A stretch of 64,000 nucleotides of DNA. It comes from Burkholderiales bacterium (GTDB taxonomy: Bacteria > Pseudomonadota > Gammaproteobacteria > Burkholderiales > Burkholderiaceae_C). The stretch is from assembly GCA_016219375.1 (NCBI GenBank), contig JACRNC010000023.1, positions 186,001 to 250,000 of the forward strand. Direction: 5' to 3'. Under the pieces are notes generated by a model. It worked only from the letters and a program-made list of their open reading frames with translations. It was not told the origin of the DNA and searched no databases. Shown here piece after piece: positions 16,701 through 22,930 of this stretch. How positions within the stretch are numbered: the first letter of the stretch is position 1; the number at the start of each line of letters is the position of its first letter. The position numbers and the translations under genes are program-made.

Positions 16701-16999
16701 TGCGCGCCTCGCTGGAGCGCCTGGCCCCGGTGCTGATGACCGCGCTGGTGGCCGCGCTGGCCCTGGCCCCGCTGCTCTTCGAGGCCGGCGAGCCGGGCAC
16801 CGAGATCCTGCACCCGGTGGCGGTGGTCATCTTCAGCGGCCTGATCGGCGCCACGCTGCTCGACAGCTTCGTCACGCCGGTGCTGGTGTGGCGCTTCGGC
16901 CGCGCACCCATCGAGGCCCGCGTGGCCGAGGTTCGGTCGCATGCCGCCGCAAGTGCGCCCGCCGGCGTGCCGCCCGCTGCCTTGCCCGAGGCCTTCTGA
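13721..16999 (+). CDS. Heavy-metal efflux RND pump (HME family, CzcA/CusA type)
   Basis: A 1092-residue inner-membrane proton/metal antiporter starting at GTG 13721, four bases after the adaptor stop. It shows the RND N-terminus (TPVDVFPDLDKPTVTLMTEA), the HME GxVEN-like motif in TM4 (IAIGELVDDAVVDLENI, about residues 412-428, with two adjacent Asp) and the late membrane block GFITLAGIATRNGILKI. The porter-domain motif RRSGRAELDEHAEGVHVSEI is also typical. The operon context (cupredoxin, DUF411, Cys-rich exported protein) suggests copper or silver, but the substrate is inferred. The loop after about residue 515 carries an unusual Arg/Gly/Pro-rich insertion encoded by a dispersed repeat (15284-15350). 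Confidence 0.93.
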   Translation: MFFNALISASLRQRVLVLAAALLLLIAGGWALQRTPVDVFPDLDKPTVTLMTEAGGMAPEEVEQLITLPLEQAMSGLPGVASVRSTSGVGLSFVYVQFDFGVDIHRARQGVTERLALVRERLPAEAQPQMGPISSIMGEILLIAVPLDAARTSPMAVREWADFVMRPRLLAIPGIAQVIPIGGEVRQFQVQPDARLMAERGITPEQLRAALQGFAGNTAGGFLEINGRELLIRNIATAGGLPARLEALRKLPVGWVSQAGNGGDASGGQPVLLSQVADVRFAAAVKRGDAGYNGRPAVILGVAKQPGADTLALTRQVEAALAGLSRARPAGVDEPRVTVRQASFIEASIGNLQAKLMTAAVVVMLVLYAFLGNARTTLISLTAIPLSFVIAGVVFHLLGLSINTMTLGGLAIAIGELVDDAVVDLENIQRRLRLNRQAAQPQPVLDVILRACVEVRSGVVLATLIIVLVFVPLLFLPGLEGRLFVPLGVAYMTAIAASLLVATTVTPVLAYYVLPGLETRKRRAAPSFRAPLGGRVGPGPALGAHASDHAEPRLVRRIKAGYARVLKRALDHGHTILAAAAVAVLLAAASVPFMARSFLPPFNEGMLTVSLRLAPGTTLGESVRLAAQAERLLLQVDGVQAVGRRSGRAELDEHAEGVHVSEIDVVLAPHGRAVEAITADIRQQLAPLPASVAIGAPLAHRIDHMLSGVSAQISVKVFGDDLDALRGQAAALRERLAAIPGLADVNVERQTLIPQVKVRVDADAAARYGIATGVLLQELQTLIDGERVAQVLEGSRRFDVVLRLPDAARGPDALAGLVIDTPAGRVPLQQLAQVELADGPNEIRRDEGKRRIVISAAAQGRALSDVVADIRAVLAAEPLAAGQFASVGGQFQAQEQASRLIAVLASVSAALIFAVLYSRYRSPRLALMVMASIPLALVGAVVGLWLSGQPLSIAALIGFITLAGIATRNGILKISHCINLCAFEGETFTRQMILRASLERLAPVLMTALVAALALAPLLFEAGEPGTEILHPVAVVIFSGLIGATLLDSFVTPVLVWRFGRAPIEARVAEVRSHAAASAPAGVPPAALPEAF
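15284..15350 (+). repeat. Palindromic dispersed repeat inserted in the RND pump gene
   Basis: Bases 15284-15300 (CGCCGGGCCGCCCCAAG) are identical to 39025-39041 and to the matching part of the next copy there. The element continues with CCCCTCGGGGG, also shared, and closes with CTTGGGG at 15344-15350, the inverted complement of CCCCAAG at 15294-15300. It keeps the reading frame and encodes an atypical Arg/Pro/Gly-rich stretch in a loop between membrane segments. Confidence 0.75.
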
Positions 17000-17122
17000 C
17001 CGTGCGCCGCCCAGCCCTTGTGCCCGAGCTTGCGTGAACTTTCCCGGCGATCGGCGCACGCGTGCGCCTGCTGCCGGCACCGCTGTTGAACTGCCCGCCC
17101 CACCCACCATCTGAGGAGGTCG

Positions 17123-17521
17123 ATGATGAAGAGACTGCTCGCCCCCGCCGCCCTGGCCGCTGCGCTGTGCGCACCGCTGGCCAGCCTGCTGCCTGCTGCA
17201 GCGCTTGCGCACGAGAACACGCTCACGCCCCGCCATGGCGGCGTGGTGGTGGAGGTGCGCGATGTCGAGTACGAGCTCGTCGCCCAGCCCCAGCGCCTGG
17301 CCCTGCACCTGCGCGACCACGGCCGTGCGCTGATCGCGCCCGAGGCCCGGGCCCGCGTCACCCTGCTGTCGGCCGGCAAGACCCAGCAGGTGGAGCTGCA
17401 GCCCAGCGGCGACCACCTGCAGGCCGATGGCGCGTTTGCAGTCGGCCCCGGTGCCAAGGCCGTGGCCGTGGTGACCATGCCCGGCCGCCAGCCGGCCACG
17501 GCGCGCTTCGTCTTGCGCTGA
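17123..17521 (+). CDS. Small exported protein of the metal-efflux operon
   Basis: A 132-residue protein with a strong ribosome binding site (GAGGAGG at about 17113-17119) and a signal peptide (residues 1-30, ending ALAHE). The mature part is a small beta-rich domain with HENTLTPRHGGVVVEVRDVE and YELVAQPQRLALHLRDHG. The early HGG pattern is common in exported copper-handling proteins next to HME pumps. Either of the two adjacent ATG codons (17123 or 17126) could be used. Exact function is unknown; periplasmic metal binding or folding help for the pump is an inference. Confidence 0.75.
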   Translation: MMKRLLAPAALAAALCAPLASLLPAAALAHENTLTPRHGGVVVEVRDVEYELVAQPQRLALHLRDHGRALIAPEARARVTLLSAGKTQQVELQPSGDHLQADGAFAVGPGAKAVAVVTMPGRQPATARFVLR

Positions 17522-17527
17522 CGGGCC

Positions 17528-17587
17528 CGCTTGCAACACAGGCGCTTGCAACACCGGCGCTTGCAACACCGGCGCTTGCAACAAGGG
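17528..17587 (+). repeat. 15-bp tandem repeat, four units
   Basis: Four head-to-tail copies of CGCTTGCAACACCGG start at 17528, 17543, 17558 and 17573, the last diverging at its end. They fill most of the gap between the small exported protein and the cupredoxin gene. There are no spacers, so this is a simple tandem array and not a CRISPR. Confidence 0.95.
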
Positions 17588-17648
17588 CTGGCTGCCCCGC
17601 TGCCTGCTCTTTGCCTCTTCTTCCTTCTTGCTCCCAGGAGCCCACGCC

Positions 17649-18203
17649 ATGAACCGCTTGTCCCGCCCCGCCATGCACCGCTTGGCCGCCATTGCCCTGA
17701 GCCTGGCTGCCGCAGCCGCCACTCCCGCCCATGCCCATGGCAGCGGCCATGACGACCATGCCGCGCACGGCGCAGCCGATGCCCACGCCGGCCACGGTGC
17801 GGCCACGCCCGGTGCACCGCACGCCCAGACCGCCTGGGGCAAGGCCGGTGCGGCCAAGGCGGCCAAGCGCACCGTCACCATCCGCATGGACGACCAGATG
17901 CGCTTCTCGCCCAGCCGCCTGCGCGTCAAGCTGGGCGAGACCGTGCGCCTGGTGGTGCACAACGACGGCCAGCTGATGCACGAGCTGGTGCTGGGCAGCC
18001 GCGAGTCCATCCAGCACCATGCCGAGCTCATGGCCCAGCAGCCCGACATGCCGCACGGCGGGCCCGACATGGCCCACGTGCCGCCGGGCAAGAGCGCCGA
18101 GATCGTCTGGACCTTCAACCGCGCCGGCACCGTGCACTTCGCCTGCCTGGTCGACGGCCATCACCTGGCCGGCATGGTCGGCAGCATCGAGGTGGTGCGA
18201 TGA
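17649..18203 (+). CDS. Periplasmic cupredoxin-like copper protein
   Basis: A 184-residue protein from ATG 17649 with AGGAG at 17636-17640. A signal peptide (residues 1-29) is followed by a His-rich tract (HGSGHDDHAAHG). The C-terminal cupredoxin domain (about residues 75-184) holds the ligand pattern of type 1 copper sites: an early His in GQLMHELVLG, then Cys and His in HFACLVDGHHLAGM with Met at the end. This resembles CopI-type proteins linked to copper tolerance. The stop overlaps the DUF411 start (ATGA), indicating coupled translation within the efflux operon. Confidence 0.88.
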   Translation: MNRLSRPAMHRLAAIALSLAAAAATPAHAHGSGHDDHAAHGAADAHAGHGAATPGAPHAQTAWGKAGAAKAAKRTVTIRMDDQMRFSPSRLRVKLGETVRLVVHNDGQLMHELVLGSRESIQHHAELMAQQPDMPHGGPDMAHVPPGKSAEIVWTFNRAGTVHFACLVDGHHLAGMVGSIEVVR

Positions 18204-18694
18204 AGCGCCGCCACCTGCTCCTGGGCGCGGCGCTGCTGCCGCTGGCCGGTCTGCCGGTGCATGCGGCCTCGTCATCGGCCTCATCCTCGGCTCCTGCCGC
18301 AGCGCAACCCGCCGGCCCCACGGTCAACATCTGGAAGAGCCCCACCTGCGGCTGCTGCGGCGACTGGGTGGCTCACCTGCAGGCCAGCGGCTTTCGCACC
18401 CGCGTCTTCGACACCGGCAACGAGGCCATGCGCGAGCGGCTGCGCATACCCGCGCGCTACGGCTCCTGCCACACCGCGCAGGTGGAGGGCTATGCCCTGG
18501 AGGGCCACGTGCCCGCTGCCGACATCCGCCGCCTGCTTCGCGATAAGCCACAGGCCATCGGCCTGGCCGTGCCGGGCATGCCCATCGGCTCCCCCGGCAT
18601 GGACGGCCCTGCCTATGGCGGCCGACGCGATGCGTATGACGTGCTGCTGATCAAGGCCGACGGCTCGGCCCGCACCTGGCAGGCCTATCGCTGA
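18200..18694 (+). CDS. DUF411 family metal-binding protein
   Basis: A 164-residue protein overlapping the cupredoxin stop. The N-terminus looks like a signal peptide (RRHLLLGAALLPLAGLPVHA). The domain has the family's SPTCGCCGDW motif (Cys50, Cys52, Cys53) followed by a conserved Cys/His in YGSCHTAQVEGYALEGHVP and the GLAVPGMPIGSPGM stretch. DUF411 proteins are found with copper and silver resistance genes and are thought to bind metal in the periplasm. It is the last gene of the 9.6-18.7 kb operon. Confidence 0.9.
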   Translation: MKRRHLLLGAALLPLAGLPVHAASSSASSSAPAAAQPAGPTVNIWKSPTCGCCGDWVAHLQASGFRTRVFDTGNEAMRERLRIPARYGSCHTAQVEGYALEGHVPAADIRRLLRDKPQAIGLAVPGMPIGSPGMDGPAYGGRRDAYDVLLIKADGSARTWQAYR

Positions 18695-18818
18695 TCAAGG
18701 TCGGGCTGCGGCCCCGCATCGCCATGCAGCCGGCGCGCCTGCGGGCCAGGCCGCATGATCGGCGGCTGACCGCGCCGGCTTGGCCGCGCCCTTCGTCTTC
18801 ACCAGCCCTGCCGTCACC

Positions 18819-19415
18819 ATGCACCGCCGCCCCGTCCCCCTGTCCAAGGCCTATCGCCTGCTCAACCACGGCCCGACCGTGATGGTCACCAGTGCCCACG
18901 CCGGGCGGCGCAACGTGATGTCGGCGGCCTGGAACATGCCGCTGGACTTCAGCCCGCCCAAGGTGGCGGTGGTCATCGACAAGTCCACCTACAGCCGCCA
19001 GCTCATCGAGGCCAGCGGCGTCTTCGGCCTGAACGTGCCGTGCCGCGCGCTGGCGCAGGCCGCGCACGATGCCGGCCAGGTGTCCGGGCGCGATCTGCCG
19101 GCCGAGGCCGACAAGTTCCAGCGCCTGGGCCTGCAGACCTGGCAGGAGGACGGCCAGGATGGCCTGGGCCTGCCGATGATCGAGGGCTGCGTCGCCTGGC
19201 TGGCCTGTCGCGTGCTGCCCGAGCCGCGCAACGAGCAGGTGTACGACCTGTTTCTGGCCGAAGTGGTGGGCGCCTGGGCCGACGAGCGGGTCTTTGCCGA
19301 TGGTCATTGGCTCTACGGCCCGGAGACCGACCCGGCGCTGCGCACGCTGCACTACGTGGCCGGCGGCCACTTCCTCACCATCGGCGAGCCGCTGAGCGTG
19401 GACCTGGGCGACTGA
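18819..19415 (+). CDS. Flavin reductase-like, FMN-binding split-barrel protein
   Basis: A 198-residue protein from ATG 18819 (MHRRPVPLSKAYRLLNHGP). The sequence VMVTSAHAGRRNVMSAAWNM and the following PPKVAVVIDKSTYSRQLIE and GVFGLNVPCRALAQ match the flavin-reductase-like (NADH:FMN oxidoreductase) family, which binds FMN in a dimer. No signal peptide is present, so it is cytosolic. It converges on the acr3 gene, whose stop lies 24 bases further on. The physiological substrate is unknown. Confidence 0.85.
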   Translation: MHRRPVPLSKAYRLLNHGPTVMVTSAHAGRRNVMSAAWNMPLDFSPPKVAVVIDKSTYSRQLIEASGVFGLNVPCRALAQAAHDAGQVSGRDLPAEADKFQRLGLQTWQEDGQDGLGLPMIEGCVAWLACRVLPEPRNEQVYDLFLAEVVGAWADERVFADGHWLYGPETDPALRTLHYVAGGHFLTIGEPLSVDLGD

Positions 19416-19439
19416 GCTGCTCGACCCCGGCCGTCTGGA

Positions 19440-20525
19440 TCAGCCCGCGCGCCGCGCGCCAGCCTCATACCAGCCGCGGCTGCGGTTGACCACGCGCACC
19501 ACGGCCAGCATCAGCGGCACCTCGATCAGCACGCCCACCACCGTGGCCAGGGCCGCGCCGGACTGGAAGCCGAACAGGCTGATCGCCGCGGCCACGGCCA
19601 GCTCGAAGAAGTTGCTGGCGCCGATCAGCGCCGAGGGGCAGGCTACTTCGTGGGCCTCGCCCGCGCGGCGGTTGAGCCCGTAGGCCAGGGCCGCGTTGAA
19701 GACCACCTGGATCACGATGGGCACGGCCAGCATGGCGATCACCAGCGGCTGGGCCAGGATGGCCTGGCCCTGGAAGGCGAACAGCAGCACCAGCGTGGCC
19801 AGCAGTGCGGCCATGGACCACGGACCGATGCGTGCCAGTGCCGCGTCCAGCGCCTGCGCCCCGCGCCGCAGCAGGGCGCGCCGCCACACCTGCGCCACGA
19901 TCACCGGCACCACGATGTAGAGCCCCACCGAGGTGAGCAGCGTGTCCCAGGGCACGCTGATGGCCGACATCCCCAGCAGCAGCGCCACGATGGGCGCGAA
20001 GGCAAACACCATGATGGCGTCGTTGAGCGCCACCTGCGACAGCGTGAACAGCGCATGCCCGCCGGTCAGCCGGCTCCAGACGAAGACCATCGCGGTGCAG
20101 GGTGCCGCGGCCAGCAGGATCAGGCCGGCGATATAGCTGTCCAGCTGGTCGGCCGGCAGCCACGGCGCAAAGACATGGCGCACGAAGACCCAGCCCAGCA
20201 GCGCCATCGAGAACGGCTTGACCGCCCAGTTGACGAAGAGCGTGATGGCGATGCCGCGCCAGTGCTGGCCCACCGCCGCCAGGCTGGTGAAGTCCACCTT
20301 CAGCAACATGGGGATCACCATCACCCAGATCAGCACGCCCACCGGCAGGTTGACCTGGGCCACCTCCATGCGGCCGATGGCCTGGAACAGCGCCGGCCAC
20401 GCGCGGCCGGCGGCGATGCCGGCGACGATGCACAGCGCCACCCACAGGCTCAGCCAGCGCTCGAACAGGTTCATCGGTGCGGCGGCCGGGTCGCAGCCGC
20501 GCGTGGGGGTCAAGGCCTGCGCCAT
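19440..20525 (-). CDS. acr3: Arsenite efflux transporter, ACR3 family
   Basis: A 361-residue inner-membrane protein with about ten hydrophobic segments. It has the ACR3 hallmarks: LPVGVLIWVMVIPMLLKVDF near residue 60, VNWAVKPFSMA near residue 98, and the conserved Cys in ILLAAAPCTAMVFVWSRL (C143) needed for arsenite transport, then QVALNDAIMV. It exports arsenite/antimonite with the proton-motive force. The start is ATG 20523-20525; MNLFERW 17 codons later is an alternative. It is the third gene of arsR-arsC-acr3, 11 bases after arsC. Confidence 0.95.
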   Translation of the reverse strand: MAQALTPTRGCDPAAAPMNLFERWLSLWVALCIVAGIAAGRAWPALFQAIGRMEVAQVNLPVGVLIWVMVIPMLLKVDFTSLAAVGQHWRGIAITLFVNWAVKPFSMALLGWVFVRHVFAPWLPADQLDSYIAGLILLAAAPCTAMVFVWSRLTGGHALFTLSQVALNDAIMVFAFAPIVALLLGMSAISVPWDTLLTSVGLYIVVPVIVAQVWRRALLRRGAQALDAALARIGPWSMAALLATLVLLFAFQGQAILAQPLVIAMLAVPIVIQVVFNAALAYGLNRRAGEAHEVACPSALIGASNFFELAVAAAISLFGFQSGAALATVVGVLIEVPLMLAVVRVVNRSRGWYEAGARRAG

Positions 20526-20536
20526 GGCGTGCTCCT

Positions 20537-21046
20537 TCAGCTGCGTGCGATGGCCTGCAGCGCCTGCTGCAGCGCGGCGCGGTCGGCCTGCAGCCGCTCC
20601 AGCGGCAGGGCCAGCAGCTGCAGCATGCGGTAGCCCAGCGCCTGGCGCGTGAGCTCGAAGGCGCGCAGCCGGCCGGCCTCGCCACCCTCTGCAAGGGACG
20701 GGTCCGGATAGCCCCAATGCACCTTGACGGGCGCGTGATCGCCGCCCAGGAACACGGGGCAGGCCTCGGCCGCGGCGCTGTCGCACACGGTGATGACGAT
20801 GGACAGCGGCGGCGCATCGGCGGCGGCAAAGCGGTCCCAGCTCTTGCTGTGGCAGCCGGTGGTGTCGATGCCGGCCTCATGCAGCACCTGCAGCGCCAGC
20901 GGGTTGATGCGGCCACTGGGCGCGCTGCCGGCGCTGTGCGCCTGCACGTCGCGGCCCAGCCGGCGGGCCCAGTGGTTGAGCAGGGCCTCGGCCAGCACGC
21001 TGCGGGCCGAGTTGTGGGTGCACAGGATGAGGACGTGGGTGGTCAT
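20537..21046 (-). CDS. arsC: Arsenate reductase, low-molecular-weight phosphatase type
   Basis: A 169-residue cytosolic enzyme with the phosphatase-like P-loop C-x5-R at residues 9-15 (CTHNSARS) and the conserved AHSAGSAPSGRINPLALQVL and VITVCDSAAAEACPVF segments, including the second redox Cys in VCD. It reduces arsenate to arsenite, which the adjacent Acr3 pump expels. It sits 5 bases downstream of arsR and 11 upstream of acr3 in one operon. Confidence 0.94.
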   Translation of the reverse strand: MTTHVLILCTHNSARSVLAEALLNHWARRLGRDVQAHSAGSAPSGRINPLALQVLHEAGIDTTGCHSKSWDRFAAADAPPLSIVITVCDSAAAEACPVFLGGDHAPVKVHWGYPDPSLAEGGEAGRLRAFELTRQALGYRMLQLLALPLERLQADRAALQQALQAIARS

Positions 21047-21051
21047 TGCGC

Positions 21052-21447
21052 TCAGTCGGTGGCGGCGGGCTTGCAGGGTACGGAGGGTGCCGGGGTCACC
21101 GCGCAGGGCTGGCCGCCGCAGCAGTGCCGGGTGAGGTAGGCCAGCAGCTGGTTCATGCGGCCGAAGGCGGCGCGGTAGACCAGGTGCCGGCCCTGGCGCT
21201 CCTGCGTCACCAGGCCGGCATGCATCAGGTCCTTGAGGTGATGCGACAGCGTGGCCGGCGCCACGTCCACGCCGGGCCCCATCGCGCCCGGGGTCAGGCC
21301 CGGATCACCCACCACCACCAGCGCGCGGAAGATGCGCAGCCGCACCGGATGGGCCAGGGCCGACAGGGCCAGGACGACCTGCTCATCCGGCAGCGGGGCG
21401 GCGGGCGCTTCAGCGTCGGCCGGGGCGGGGAGGGGCAGCGCAGACAC
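21052..21447 (-). CDS. arsR: ArsR-family metalloregulator
   Basis: About 131 residues from GTG 21447; a TTG at 21471 in frame is also possible, but it would lie within the likely promoter. The winged helix-turn-helix is clear: LSALAHPVRLRIFRALV, then APATLSHHLKDLMHAGLVTQ and RQGRHLVYRA. The C-terminal tail carries CCGGQPC and a further Cys, which could ligate arsenite or antimonite; the classic CVCDLC motif of the DNA-binding helix is absent. It is the first gene of the ars operon and should repress it until metalloid binds. Confidence 0.93.
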   Translation of the reverse strand: MSALPLPAPADAEAPAAPLPDEQVVLALSALAHPVRLRIFRALVVVGDPGLTPGAMGPGVDVAPATLSHHLKDLMHAGLVTQERQGRHLVYRAAFGRMNQLLAYLTRHCCGGQPCAVTPAPSVPCKPAATD

Positions 21448-21460
21448 GATGAGGGGCTGG

Positions 21461-21488
21461 ATCGATATCAATTCGAGGATTCGACAAT
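21461..21488 (-). promoter_or_regulatory. Candidate ArsR operator/promoter of the ars operon
   Basis: An AT-rich island in very GC-rich DNA directly upstream of arsR. It contains the direct repeat ATTCGA-GG-ATTCGA (21471-21484) preceded by ATCGATATCA. Known proteobacterial ArsR sites contain similar ATTCG/TCGAAT half-sites. GATATC on the minus strand at 21462-21467 could serve as the -10. Confidence 0.6.
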
Positions 21489-21985
21489 AAACGAAGTGAG
21501 CGCCGCGGCGCAAGCCCCGCGTGGCTGCTGGCGCGCCCCTGCGGGCCGCTGAGGGCACCGTGGGCGTGAGCCCTTGCTCACCGCTGCGGTGCGCTCCCCC
21601 CTGAACAGGGCGGGGCGGCGCACGAACCTGGCGCGGGCTTGGTCCGAACGGATCACGGGTCCACCCCTGGCGATGGGGTGGCTTGTCACTTGCGTGCCCA
21701 AGAATCCGGGTCGCACCAGCCGCAAAGGGCTTTCTACACGCCTAGGCTGTCGCACGGCGGATCGCAGTTCGCCGCCAGCCCAGCGCTCTTTGGATCCCGC
21801 GTTCCTCTCGCGTTCGACGCGGCGCCTGCCGCGTCAACCGCCCGATCAATCGCCGCGCCAGCAAGGGGGCCCCGCGCCCGTTTGCGTCGCCAGTGGTTGT
21901 CATCAGGCGGCGAGCCGTCGCCCCCACACCTTCGCAAGGGTGGCGCCGGCCCTCCGACCATGACCTCAACTCTGGAGAAGCAAGC
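21489..21985. other. Long intergenic region between arsR and the PEP-CTERM gene
   Basis: About 500 bases without a credible gene. A perfect hairpin lies at 21816-21835 (GACGCGGC, loop GCCT, GCCGCGTC) without a T-run. A promoter for the plus-strand PEP-CTERM gene should lie here, but no convincing -35/-10 pair, Pho box or riboswitch could be assigned. The gene itself has a TGGAGAAG ribosome site at about 21972. Confidence 0.5.
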
Positions 21986-22774
21986 ATGAAGATCAAGTCT
22001 CTCGCCCTGGCCGCCGCCCTGGCCCTGACCGCCGGCGCCGCTAACGCCAACCTGCTCAAGGGTGACAACATCACCACCGGCAGCTCGCTGATGCTGATTG
22101 CCTATGACGAAGTGGCCCAGGTGTCCTACGTCAAGGATCTCGGCACCTACACCAACGACTTCTACACCACGGGCAAGCTGAGCCCGGCCTCCTGGCTGGT
22201 GAACGACGGTGAATGGAGCGAGTTCCTGGCCGCCTCCACCGTGTCCAACATCAACTGGCTGGTGCTGGGCTATCAAGCCTCCGGCTCGGCCGTCGAGTCG
22301 CGCAAGATCATGACGACCGCCCAGGTCGGCACCACGCACGAGCAGATCCTGTCGGGCAACAACTCCAACCTGAACGGCACGTTCACCACGCTGACCAACT
22401 TCGTCGGCGCCGCCAGTCTCACCGGCACCCACCTGAGCCAGGCCGACGGCACCAGCTTCAACCAGCTGGGCGAAGGCGTCAACGGTTACGCCTACTTCAT
22501 GGGCGTGGACCGCTCGAACGCCCAGGGCAACCTGAAGTACCAGACCAACAACCTGCTGGGCGCCACCGCCGAGTTCGTGTTCCTGGCCCGCCCGGGCACC
22601 AGCGGCCTGGCCACCCCGCTGTTCCAGCAGCCCGGCACCTTCACCTTCGGTGCTGACAACGCTGGCGCCTACAACCTGGTCTACGCCCCCGTGCCGGAGC
22701 CCACGACCTACGCGCTGATGGTGGCCGGCCTGGCCGCCGTGGGCCTGGTGGCCCGCCGCCGCGCCGCCCGCTGA
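21986..22774 (+). CDS. PEP-CTERM sorting-signal protein
   Basis: A 262-residue exported protein. The signal peptide is residues 1-22 (MKIKSLALAAALALTAGA, ending ANA). The mature part is Asn/Thr/Ser-rich and low in charge. The C-terminus is a textbook PEP-CTERM signal: VPEP at 236-239, a hydrophobic segment (TYALMVAGLAAVGLVA) and a basic end RRRAAR. Such proteins are cut by an exosortase and released or attached at the surface, and the family goes with exopolysaccharide genes, as at 51-57 kb here. No exosortase gene lies in the window. It may be co-transcribed with the binding protein downstream. Confidence 0.9.
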   Translation: MKIKSLALAAALALTAGAANANLLKGDNITTGSSLMLIAYDEVAQVSYVKDLGTYTNDFYTTGKLSPASWLVNDGEWSEFLAASTVSNINWLVLGYQASGSAVESRKIMTTAQVGTTHEQILSGNNSNLNGTFTTLTNFVGAASLTGTHLSQADGTSFNQLGEGVNGYAYFMGVDRSNAQGNLKYQTNNLLGATAEFVFLARPGTSGLATPLFQQPGTFTFGADNAGAYNLVYAPVPEPTTYALMVAGLAAVGLVARRRAAR

Positions 22775-22810
22775 TCGGCGGGGCCGACCGGCCCTCTGCT
22801 CCCCGACCCA

Positions 22811-22856
22811 CCCGCCGGCCGCAACCGGCGGGTCCAGTCCGGCACCCAGGTGCCGG
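22811..22856 (+). other. Two tandem intercistronic hairpins
   Basis: Between the PEP-CTERM and binding-protein genes, CCCGCCGG (22811-22818) pairs with CCGGCGGG (22825-22832), and CCGGCACC (22839-22846) pairs with GGTGCCGG (22849-22856). Neither is followed by a T-run, so they look like mRNA-processing or stabilising stem-loops rather than classical terminators. Confidence 0.6.
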
Positions 22857-22930
22857 TGGGGCGCAGCCTTGCCCCTTCCTTTCCCTTCTCCCTTCCTCCC
22901 GCCCCGCTCACCCGACCGAAGGACCAGATC

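Noticed and set aside
17528-17587. Possible CRISPR-like array
   Set aside because: The repeats are directly adjacent, without spacers, and no cas genes are present.
14516-18130. A 1204-codon minus-strand open frame opposite the RND pump
   Set aside because: Overlaps a clear RND protein and has no recognisable domain.
21489-21985. Pho box or riboswitch upstream of the PEP-CTERM and PstS-like genes
   Set aside because: Isolated TTGTCA-like words occur (near 21685 and 21898) but not as the tandem 11-base-spaced CTGTCAT pair; no known riboswitch fold could be drawn with confidence.
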